Shown here: positions 51,201-61,656 of the stretch, piece by piece | Position numbering within the stretch: the first letter of the stretch is position 1 | Layout: every line of letters begins with the position of its first letter | Origin: Membranipora membranacea | Taxonomy: Eukaryota > Bryozoa > Gymnolaemata > Cheilostomatida > Membraniporidae | Direction: 5' to 3' | NCBI GenBank assembly: GCA_914767715.1 | Contig: OU612070.1 | Coordinates: forward strand, 16,447,501 to 16,511,500 | Length of the DNA: 64,000 nucleotides | Position numbers and translations under genes: made by a program | Notes under the pieces: model-generated | Databases searched by the model: none | Told to the model about the DNA's origin: nothing | The model's input: only the letters and a program-made list of their open reading frames with translations

Positions 51201-53117
51201 TGGGCCCCTGGTGTGCTCCGACCTGCCTGCAAACTTGGCGCAGACATTGCAGCCTCGCCATTAAGGCAACTAATAATGCAATGTCTGAATCGTCTTCATT
51301 CTGACCCCTCACTGATGTAAGCTCCATTCTCAGCCTTTCTTATATTCTACCAGGTAGATGTGGCAGATGGATACAAAGAGACAGAGAAACTTATAAATGA
51401 ACTGATGAATATGAAGATCCCTCAATATAAACCTTCATCTAATTATGTCCAGCTCTCTGATACAGGTATTTAATATCTCCTGATTTAGTTATCAAAATAT
51501 CTATTCTATTCTTTATTACTGGAACACCGTAAATGTGCTGCTTTGTATCACGTTAACAGTTTCATATATCGATATTAAAACTTCTTTATCACTCAGAAAC
51601 ATCCTTCTTATCTCGTTCAATATTATCATACTGTACTGTAAATATAGAACATTTCGTATTGGATAACTATTTACCGGATGTTGTCCATTTTTCTTTACCT
51701 ACCTCCCCTTGCCGCATGGATCACTGTTGTCAATTACTGTTATCAATCCATCGCCGCTAACTCTGCGGAATGAAGCTATGAATGATGTTTCTGATTTCAT
51801 TTTTAGATTGTTGCGATGTTCAGCCTGCTGTCAAGATAATACAATCATCTCGACAGCTGATGGATCTGCCCCTCTTAGCTTATAACAATCCTCCGACTTC
51901 TATGAAACCACTCAGTACTGTCCAACTCTCCTCCTTTGTCCACTCTGTTACTAAATACCAGAATTCAATTTATGCTGGTCTGGAAAATAGCAAGCTCATG
52001 AGGGTCACAGAACCTGCTAATACCGGCTCCCCGACTGAGTTTGTGAATGTTGGGGGTTATGTATCTAGTGCACAAGTGTATAATAATGAGCTATATGTAT
52101 TATCACATAATGCCAGAAAGGTTTATGTGTATGACTTACAGGGTAAACTAAAGAGGTCCTGGTCCCATAACAGTAACAGTAGTAACTTTAATAAGCTCAG
52201 AGTAGTAAACGAGAAGGTGGTTGTTCCAAATGGAGCTACTCAGTCTTTAACAGTTTATACTCTTCAAGGTCAGCTTATGAAACAAATCAATTGTCCTGGT
52301 ATGTCAACAAACCATAAAGCATTAGCTGTATGCGGAGATGACTCTGTTATCTTGTCTGACTACGGTACAAACAGTGTACTCAGAGTGAACATAGACAGTG
52401 GAGAGGTGATGTGGACATCTAAACATATGACCAGTCCACAAGGAGTTGTCTGCTACAAGGACAGATATGTACTCGTGTCAAACTATAACACAGAAACTAA
52501 GATATGGATACTGGATGTGGATACAGGTATATTCATAATATTTGCATGATTTACATACACTTTATATATTGGTAAATGACAGAGCTATTATTTATTGGCA
52601 TATCTTTTGTGCTCAATTAAATTTGTGAGAGAAACCAGTTCTATCTTGGCCCAACTGTTCCTATCCTTCACTCAGCATTCAGTCAATGATAATTCGAGTT
52701 GGGATTTCTTCAGCTAAGGTTGTTTTGCAAATAAGATAATGATATTGTATCATCGATTATTATGTAAATATATGATCAATTTTAGTTTGCTGATGAAGTT
52801 GTAGATTTATATAACATGTATCACCGTACATAAATAATTTAGAAGGATAATGTTATAGTCTACTTGTGGAGTATGTCACTGTCTTAATCCTGGCTTATCT
52901 TGTGAAACAGAAAAATATTCCTAAAATACACACTGATTTCTCCTTTATTTTGATTTCTCAATGAATTTTTATTTTACAGGTGAGAAAGCAGGTGAGCTCT
53001 GCGGCCAGACAGGGGGGGGGCTGTCATCATTTTGACCTGGATAGTGATGGTGACACTCTTATTATTGCTAAACACAATCTACACTCAATACAGTGCTATG
53101 AGCTGATCACAGAATAA
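48204..53117 (+). CDS. TRIM-type E3 ligase, copy D, +1 frameshift in last exon
   Basis: Exons 48204-48370, 49074-49233, 49556-49739, 50013-50209, 50581-50751, 51354-51465, 51807-52526, and exon 8 from 52980. Exons 1-7 have the family lengths, with all RING and B-box residues. Exon 8 has a run of nine G (53012-53020). Eight would keep the frame, and one extra leads to TGA at 53033-53035 in place of TAA at 53115-53117. The last about 28 residues, part of the closing propeller blade, would be lost. A homopolymer error is possible. Exon 3 differs from A and B at several residues (CLDCIDQLETC), so this copy has diverged. Confidence 0.78.
51099..51325 (+). repeat. tRNA-derived SINE in intron 5 of copy D
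   Basis: Same site and subtype as in copy A, almost identical over its whole length, including the B box GGTTCAAATCC. Confidence 0.85.
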
Positions 53118-55366
53118 GGAACTAATGATCCACTCTGTTCTTGGTTCTTTCAATCAGTTCTGGTCATTGATTTGAATTTATGGATCAGTGGTAAAATACA
53201 TAGGGTGGCTATTTGTGGGGATATGCCGTCAGTATAAAGCTTTGTGTCAGGATCTAAATAAAGCTATAAATCTGGCAGCTGTTACATACGTTATGCATTC
53301 TAGTTTCTGAACTTATGGACCAATCAGAGATGAATAATGCGGTCAAGCATACATGAATAGCCATACACTGGCTCAGGGTCAGATATGTACTCCTCACCCA
53401 TCCTCATATATCAGTGGTTCTGGTTGTAATATAAGGTCTAGCGGTACAAGTTTGAAGGTGTGTTTTCCTTTACTGTGTTATCAGCATAGATTTAAAAACA
53501 GTACTGTTTTTAAATCTACTGTACTATTTAAATCTACTGTTTTTAAATCTACTATACTGTTTTAAAATCTCAATCTACTGTACTGTTTTTAAATCTATGG
53601 TTATCACCCATATTTCTCTCTGACTTTCTGTTCATCCTCTTTTCTAAAGGATGTCTTCCCGTGTCTTTATTAATAGATGAATCTCTAAAACACTATCCAA
53701 ATTGCAAGTATGAAATAAATAGGCAGTGCGAAATATGTTTTATAGTGAAAGGAGTTTTTTGTAGTTTTTGAACACAAGCTTCAAATAACCTTTTTTTTTT
53801 GCTTTGTACAAGAGTATCTCTGTTTAATATTTTATATCCTTAAATACACTTTGATTTCCAGTGTTTCGTTGCCTTGCTCAATGTACAGATGATGATTTCT
53901 GTTGTCAGCTACCATGTTTATTCTACATTATTAAAATCTATCCTAACAGGATTATTTCGAGCATGAGTTTTATTGGGATTAACCTAGTTCTCCAACTATT
54001 AACATATGGTCAGAGATCAAATACACTGAAGTTTAATATGGTTGCTGCTGGTTGCACACCATAATCAACCAGATATGCAAAAAAAAAGATATATCTTCTA
54101 TAAAATAACCTCTAAATTTAATGTTAATCATACTGATCAAGCCTCAAGAGGTGCGACTGATAAGTATCCAGTCATTCTACCTAAAAATGATGCTTCACCC
54201 ATCTCCTGTCTATATATGCTGACCCCCATGTCTCTACCGTATAACATCTCCTCTATGGGCAATTGCTTCCTCTTTCATTCAGATAGGACGACTCTTATAT
54301 TTTTGTTTTGTAGCAGCTATCTTACTGGGTTAGTTTTATTCACGTATGTTTATAGATGTAAGTAGGATTCATTATCTCAAGATCCTTTTTAACAGAATTG
54401 CAGAATCTTCACACAGTGCTGTTGCCAAATCCAAACAGATGCGCTCTCTGCTTTGTGTAGCTTGTTTGAGTTCTCAGCCTGCCAGCCCAACTTTAGTGAG
54501 CAAATTCACGGCATACCACTGCGAAAAACTCACAATTACAACCTTGATCTTGGCATTATGTAATCAGATCATCATATCTAGTTAATTTCATCGGTATAAT
54601 TACTTTTCTATGTCAGACATTCAAGTCTGGTCTTGGGTTTGTGATCACAATATGCTGTGTCATGCTGAGCTGCTCTGTGAGGTCACACCTCACCTACTAC
54701 TACTATTCACTGCGCTCTTTTTCAACCCCTTTTTGTGCAAAAGCTCTTCAAAGGCTTCACCACCAGCATTGACGTATTCACACCTCTCCCATACATTTTT
54801 GCACAACACTTTCAGTACTTTATTATGCCTAAACATGTATCTACCGAGTCAGATTGAAAATTAGACAATACATGCCGTAATGTACACTAGACCAAACACC
54901 ATTGTATAAAAAACACATATGAGAGGTTTTAACAATAGTTATATCACTGGACTATATACATGTTACATTTGTTACGTATGTATAGTGTTAATGGATTTAT
55001 AATTGAGCGCCTTGATTAGCGTTTGAATTGTAATAATTTATAATGCGTAAAAACATCATAATATATGTATAAGGTTATAGGTAACAGTGCACAACTGACA
55101 TACAATATATATTCATTCTGTCAAGGGGTTGATTCTACACATCTTAAAATGGCTACAAGTGGTGATAAAACTTCAATGAACGTATCTGAGTTCAGATCTG
55201 TATATGAGAGTGAAGGGCAGTATAACCTGTACAGATTCCATATTGAGCTAAACTAGCATACGATATAACCAGATAGAGAGTCAGTAGCAACAAGAGCTTC
55301 GTACAAATGTTGATGAATCTTTACTTACATTGTCTGATTGATTACCTTGTTGGGTACACCAAGGAG
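53118..55366. other. 3' flank block of copy D
   Basis: Colinear with 37866-40060. No known gene seen. It ends at the mini-insertion locus, where two TTAA-flanked elements follow. Confidence 0.5.
53490..53598. repeat. AT-rich minisatellite private to unit D
   Basis: About five degenerate copies of a 17-22 bp unit built on GTTTTTAAATCTACTGTACT, inserted within sequence that units B and C hold without it (compare 18285-18300). Confidence 0.75.
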
Positions 55367-55370
55367 TTAA

Positions 55371-55747
55371 AGGGCAACCAAGGTTTCAAACAACTTCTCA
55401 TTGATGGCCATTGATTAATAGCAGATTGCACCTTCTGCTTGGGGAAAAAGACAAAATATAATTCGGATGATTATTCAGCCAGAATTCTTGTGAAACATTT
55501 CTTCCATCAGGCACTCAAACTCAGCTAAAAGAGAATACCTCATAGCAGTTTCCTGTTCCTGTTATTATTTAGCCTGTGCTCTATAATTATTATAGCAAAG
55601 TGTTGAAACCTCCCCTAAACTGAAGTGTTACCCAGCTTAGAGTCAGCAACTACCTTGAGTTTTGCATCGTGTAATGCACAAAGCTGATGCTGCCTAGCAC
55701 ATTATTTACTACCCATTAACGCATTGCTGCGAAACCTTGGTTGCCCT
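55371..55747. mobile_element. 377-bp TTAA-target MITE
   Basis: Ends AGGGCAACCAAGGTTTC and its perfect 17-bp complement, flanked by TTAA at 55367-55370 and 55748-55751. The TTAA belongs to the older mini-insertion CAAGGAGTTAA of this locus. TTAA duplication is typical of piggyBac and Kolobok types. No coding capacity. A rearranged, decayed relative lies near 59645-59775. Confidence 0.82.
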
Positions 55748-55751
55748 TTAA

Positions 55752-57457
55752 TTATTGCGAAATCCATGACGCGACGCAATCTGGTTGTGCATGGCCAGTG
55801 CCTGTATCATATGATTTATCATTGAGAATTTAGGAATTGGGTATGAAAATTTAAGTTTTAGAGCGCTTATAGCCATTTTTTCGGAAAAATTTTCATGGCA
55901 CACTATGTGGAACACTTGTAGGTATTTTCACTTGCAGCCATTGGAAAAATTTTCTATTTTTTCCCATCAAAATAAGCCAAAACCCCAACCGCAAACACAT
56001 CATTGTGATGAAAAAAAATTACCGGGCTAGCTTGTTTTTTCTACTGCCACTTGCCAGCCATATAAGCTGTGTCCTGTCTCTCTTACTCATATGTTACACA
56101 TTCAGTGGGTGTTTTTAATTTTTGATTAAATGAAGTACGAGTAGCCTGTGAACAAGTGATCGGAGGTGTAAAAGTTTGCAGCTTGCCTCATTTTCAGTCA
56201 CAATGTACATAATGTCAAGATTCAGATTTGCTCTCCAGATAACGTAACTTTATTGAGGGTATTATTATCGGTTTTTTGTTTCTTATGTCAAAGAAGATCA
56301 ATTAAGATTGGTGCTAAAATCAGATGTGGCGTTACTGTCAGTCCTCATTGCTCATTAGATCACTTTTTGGCTGCCTCTCTTATATTTTTATAGCATCAAT
56401 CCATTTCTGCCGGAGAATCACAGCTGTATGAAATTCTAACTCTGGTCATTTTAAAGGATTGAACACTCCTACTACAATCATCCCCCTTCCCTCAAAACTA
56501 TGCAAACAAATATACATGTATACGTCAACTGCCAGTGCCTTTACTGGAGTGTATACAAAATATTATGAATGATGCTGAAGTTGCCATCTCAACTAATTTA
56601 CAAACACAAACAAACAACCATAGTCATAATAATCATACCAGAAATTTGTATCAAACATCCACAACGACCGCTCTGAAGCAAATGGTCCCTTATTTCAAGT
56701 ATGGTGAGAAATCAGTAATATCCGTCAACTCAAAATGTCACATTAGTGAGTAATGTTCTGAAAAATCTGGAGTCAGTCAGGATAGGTATGTATGTGAGTT
56801 TTCCATTCAAATATGCACTTGATACTCAGCGACTTATCAAAAATTTTGTTACAAAATGCATTCATTTATATGCTTTCAAAACCTGCTGTGTATTTGAATG
56901 GTTTTGTGAATTCAAAAACTAGAGGACACCACCAGAGAGGGAATTTAGAGCTCTAAATGACATAGCCAAATCTAAACGCCGAATCTTAGTCAAAACCGTA
57001 TGTAAATTGCTTCTGCAAATGGCGGAACTTAGCGGCCAACTTTTAACCTCCAGTCAGCTTTTCCACAAGCTATGTGTACACCTTATACTGAACAAATAAC
57101 ATTAACTCACTTGATGGCTAACAATGAGTAAAAGAGACAGAATCCAACTTATGGTTGAGAGAAACGTGGAAAAAACAAGCTAGCCCGGTAATTTTTTTCA
57201 TCACAATGATGTGTTTGCGGTTGGGGTTTTGGCTTATTTTGATGGGAAAACATAGAACAATTTTCCAATGGCTGCAAGTGAAAATACCTACAAGTGTTCC
57301 ACATGGCGTGACATGAAAATTTTTCCGAAAAAATGGCTATTAGCGCTCTAACACATAAATTGTCATGCTCAATTCCTATATTCTCAATGATAATTTATAT
57401 GATACAGGCACAAGCCATGCACAACCAGATTGCGCTGCGTCATGGATTTCGCAATAA
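55752..57457. mobile_element. 1.7-kb element with 290-bp inverted repeats, TTAA flanks
   Basis: The left arm 55752-56040 and right arm 57172-57457 are inverted copies (ends TTATTGCGAAATCC and GGATTTCGCAATAA). TTAA lies at 55748-55751 and 57458-57461, the left one shared with the neighbouring MITE. The centre has a 72-codon frame (56535-56753) that I do not recognise. The duplication could also be read as TA. The arms hold a smaller inverted feature, CGGAAAAATTTTC. Confidence 0.75.
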
Positions 57458-57461
57458 TTAA

Positions 57462-57857
57462 GTAGGACGTTTTGAGCACTGCATTGTCCACTCTAGAGTA
57501 TATAATAACTCTATGGGTCTGACATGATGAGCTGTGAATCAATATATATCCCTGGATGCATGATGTTGCTTCCAATTCTTCCGTTTACTAGCCACTATCA
57601 TGTTACAATTTTTTTCAAGCTGTCTTTCCTTCATGCCCAGGGGCATCACTCTACAATCCCAATTTATATCACGCTTGCGCATTGATCAGAGGAAATCAGT
57701 TGGGAGAGGTGAAACTTCAGGAGAGAGAAGGTGGATACATAGTGAACAAGCAGAGTTGTGACTGCATATAAAGAAACTATTTCTCCAGACAGGCAGGCAA
57801 GTACCCAAGTATCTAACACCCTGGACTGTCTGTTGTATTTCATATAGTATGAACTAG
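57462..57857. other. Start of the upstream block of copy E
   Basis: From about 57510 it matches 7640-7830 and 26088-26200. The minus-strand gene, the TRIM9-like tail and most of the spacer of the unit are missing on the left. The MITE target here reads GGGAGAGG (57702-57709) and is empty. Confidence 0.6.
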
Positions 57858-57994
57858 TTGTTACCAGTGGAGCATTCTGTTGTCAAAGTAATGTAAATTT
57901 CAGTGTTTTATTTTACTTGATGAATCTTTATACTATAATTTTACTTTCAATCAATAGTTCTCGATTAAAAGATGTTCTAGTGTTGTTCTTTGCT

Positions 57995-59212
57995 CTATTT
58001 GTCGAAGATGAGGCTAGCCAGCTCCGTGCGCCTCGGATGGAGAGCAGCAAACATGTCTATAACTTTTTCGTTGTCTATTGACACCCCCCAGTGAATGCTC
58101 ATTAAAGCAAGAGCATCGAGCCTCTGGCTCGTTTGTGTCTTCCTGAGATATGAGTTCAGCCTTCGAAGGGTACTGAAGCTCCGTTCACACTCGCATGTGG
58201 TTACTGGTAGAGTAGCCGCTATCTCAGCAGGATGTTGATGTTAGGAAATAGGGAGGGGGGGCACTTATCCAGTACCATGGTGATAGACCCGTCACCTACC
58301 TCCATTCCTGCCGAGTGTTGAGACCACCTTACCAATTCCATATCAAGGAGCTGTGGTGTGGGCATGTCGTTCTCATATTGTACCTTAGCAGCCTCTAACT
58401 CAGTGACGCTTATGCTGACTGGAGGGAGCAATCCCATAAGGGAAGTAGCAATAGAAGATATACCTGCAATATAACATAGTAATTAAACCAAGTTTCATTA
58501 TAATCACTCTATGATGCTCTCTTAATCTCTTATGAATGCTCTATGATATCAAACATTGGAAAGTATCAAACAAAACTAGAAAGCCAACATAATTCAATGT
58601 TGTTGTTATTTTCTTTCCGGACGCCAAACAAGAATTACAATTAATACGACATGCACCTGTAAACTGGGCATCTAGCTGGGCTATCAGATGATCCAGGAAT
58701 GGAAGGTAAAGGCTGACGTGATAGTAGTAGATAGTAACTGTTTTAAGTTAATACATGCACAACTTTCTTATATGTATATCATCAGATGTTTACTACAGAG
58801 CTTACATCTTGTGCTACTCTTTATAGGATGCAATGACATGCTGCACAGTGCACTAATGATAAAGCTTAACGTACAGGGTAACAACATGCAGAACAGAGCT
58901 GGTTTAAACTTTACCTCCCGCAGTCACTTCACTGCATGTACTGGTTGATGGCGCTGGATCCATGCTTGATGAGATAATTATTATATGTCAACAGCAGTTC
59001 AATAGCCACCTCGAATAGCTATACAATACAATCTTGGTTAGCAAAGTATCAGAGTGCAGTAGGCCTGCGGTTTGACAGAGCAAAATTCTGTGTTGCTATA
59101 GTAAACTGTCTTACCTTTTGTCACCAAGACTTCCAGATGGCTTCTTTGTAGCAGAAGGCAAGTACTGAAACAGCGAGCGCTGCTGTCCCTGATCGGATTT
59201 TCGTTTTGACAT
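57995..59212 (-). pseudogene. hAT transposase relic, ZMYM-like type
   Basis: Three minus-strand exon remnants. The first is 59212-59115, starting MSKRKSDQ with FQYLPS, a typical start of this group, and ending at AAAAG|GTAAG. The second is 58737-58657, reading YYHVSLYLPFLDHLIAQLD after a CAG acceptor. The last is 58463-57995, with TTCECERSFSTLRRLNSYLR, the hAT C-terminal dimerisation motif, ending IFDK and stop. A frameshift lies between the FPNIN and PAEIAATL parts (about 58230). The catalytic middle is largely missing. It belongs to the hAT transposases related to ZMYM1-like genes. Confidence 0.75.
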
Positions 59213-59446
59213 CCCGACAAACGCTAAGTAGGTCTACTAAGGTGAATAATAAGCTACAACAAATATCAGAATTACTCAATGGGAACGGTGATAGAAAAAT
59301 CTCTCAGTAGCATCGGCATAGGTCTAAGCTTGAATAATACTGGATAGATGGATGTTGGCCTGAGTATGGTTGGTTGATAGTGAACCTTTGCAAGTTGTAC
59401 TGTAGACAAATCCCCCAGGTGCCCATGCCCATGGCCTACTACTCAG

Positions 59447-60182
59447 ACTTGCCAACCTAATTTTTCCAAAATGAGTACAAAAATTTGCAAAATGCTTAAA
59501 AATGCTTACAAAACTCCAGGGTGCCTCAAATGACCAGAAAACGCCCCAAACAATTTTTCGCGCTACGCGCGAAAAATGCTATTATCACAGAAAGAAGTCC
59601 TTGGTAGCGTAGGAGTGCAGATCACTCAACATTAGTCTTTTTCCCTTTGCGTTGCAAGGTGCAATCTGCTAATAATAAATGAGAAGTTGTTTGTAACCTA
59701 GCCTGTCTGGACAAGACAGGCTATTTGAAACCCTGTTTGCCCATCCTCCCTGGTTTGCCCTTGAAACACTGGGGCAGGAGATCTGAGTTATCTCACCCCA
59801 ACAAGGGGGTAGACAACTTTGTTACTCTGATTGAAGAAAAGTTGAAGTTGGCAGAACCACCATATATTCTACAATGGATTACTAGTTATGTTGTGTCTCA
59901 TTGAAGAAAAGTTGCAATTTGGCTCATGCAAAACTTGGACAGGTAAAAAGTCAACTGTAAATCAACATCATGGTTTTCTGCAGCCAATACCAGATTTTTA
60001 GACTATTATTTAACAATGACAACCAAGTAAACACTAAAGATAAAAGATGCGTTTTTGATTACCTAATTAGTTTAACAGGCGTTTGAAAAACCAGAAATGA
60101 GTACAACTAGCGTTTTGCGTTTAAAACTCAATTAGTGTCAAATAAGCGTTTACAAAGGCTTTATGCGTACAGGTTGGCAAGT
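59447..60182. mobile_element. 736-bp element with 12-bp inverted ends
   Basis: Ends ACTTGCCAACCT and AGGTTGGCAAGT. The flanks (CTACTACTCAG and ATGCTACTACTAC) are similar but not a clean duplication. The interior includes part of a decayed copy of the 377-bp MITE (about 59645-59775). No coding region seen. Confidence 0.5.
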
Positions 60183-61066
60183 ATGCTACTACTACTGTAA
60201 CTCTGGCCCAACCCTACAACTACTACGCTACTGTCTCCCAGCGCCTGTGGTCTGGCTGCTTGGTGTGAAGTAAAGTCAGTGTTTATGATCTGGGGTCAGG
60301 CCCGCCAACTTTCACTCATTTAGAGTGAGCCTCACTCAGTTGCCCCACTCAAAATAGTATGAGTGAGATTAAGTGAGACAATTGCCCCACTTTGACTCAA
60401 GTTTATATCTACTGTAGTATCATGGAGAGGAAAATTGCCCCAATACTAACCAATCTCACTCAATTGCCCCACCTTGGGGTTGGCAGGGCTGATGATCCCA
60501 TGATAATGGTGTTGTGATAGACCATGGTTTCTGGTGGCTGGGGCATGTGTATGTATTGCTTAATCATCAAACAAGGACATAAGCCTAATGGCCTCTTGTA
60601 AAAAAGATGTATATTGAGTGTCCAGAAAATGGCTTTTGAAATTCCCTCACTTGGAATTTCCAAAAGGCATTTAGTCCTTGGCATTCACATGACCCTGACA
60701 TAAAAGAAACTAGCCAACTTGACTTGCTATACTTACAGTTTGTAATTGGCAGATTAAAATCTATGTCAATGGTTGCCATGGATTTATTAGCTGCAGGATT
60801 ACCTTCACCATAACAATAAATTTTATGATGGAAGGAGTAAAAAAATTGAAAAAATGGCCAAGAACAAGAATAACAGACTTTACCACAGCACACACATCAA
60901 CACACTCTTGATTATACTGTTGTATGTATCAACTCATAGCTCACCAATGATAAGAGAAGTCAAATTGTCCACAAAGAAACAAGCAAGAAGAAGATAAAAT
61001 TTTTTTTTCTACATTTAGGGTGTTCGTTCGCAGCAGGCCGAACCCCCCCCCCCCCCAGTGACGCCC
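60183..61066. other. Unassigned AT-rich DNA
   Basis: Contains a cluster of the word TTGCCCCA(C/A) with GAGTGAG-type words in both orientations (60290-60480), and minus-strand frames of 74-102 codons without recognisable domains. A poly-C run of about 15 lies at 61043-61057. Confidence 0.4.
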
Positions 61067-61656
61067 ATGACTAGCCATAAAAATATGGCAATGTAGCTTG
61101 TTTGCAGTTATTTAATGCTTGGGCTCACTGTTTATATACAACTGACCGACCATTGGTTGGTTGGGAAGGAGTTCATCCTAAAAGTCCTGGCATTGTATAC
61201 ACAATAAAGTTTAGCTGTGAAGTTCTTAAGCTTGTATGTCCCATAAGCACACTTATGGCAAGATTAGTGAGCCAAGCAATGTACTATGGTTGCTAACTAT
61301 ATTGTTATCTTCATTGTGGTAGTAGTATACAAAAAACTGGTAAAGCTTAGGACATTAGTGAGGTAAATATTGGTTTCTATACACAGGGCTCTCCGTACCA
61401 GCATGGCTGCATTGGTGCAGCACCCACCAATGTGTACCACCACCAAAATAGAAAATTTTGAAGATGCACTCCCCTGTGTCCAGGATATCACCACCCATTT
61501 AGGCAGGATAGGAAACAGGCTATGGATATGGATGGCTGAAACCATGGACATGAAAAAAATACAGGCTGGAAAGCCCCTGCGGCACATGTTTGCTTCCATA
61601 GCTGACAGCCAGTGGAGAAAAACATGATTTCCTTGATATATTTTTAGGTCCCGCAA
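61067..61656 (+). other. Upstream block of copy E
   Basis: Matches 11180-11757 and 745-1305. The 82-codon frame of unit B is cut short here by a stop at 61294-61296, in line with its being non-coding. Confidence 0.5.

Larger units (their letters stand above)
57858..61066. mobile_element. Composite 3.2-kb insertion upstream of copy E
   Basis: The array sequence TATGAACTAG stops at 57857 and goes on as ACTAGCCATAAAA from 61069. Between them are a hAT transposase relic, an element at 59447-60182, decayed MITE pieces and unannotated AT-rich DNA. The flanks TGAACTAG and ATGACTAG may be a worn 8-bp duplication. The last 30 bases hold a poly-C run and CAGTGACGCCC. Confidence 0.5.
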
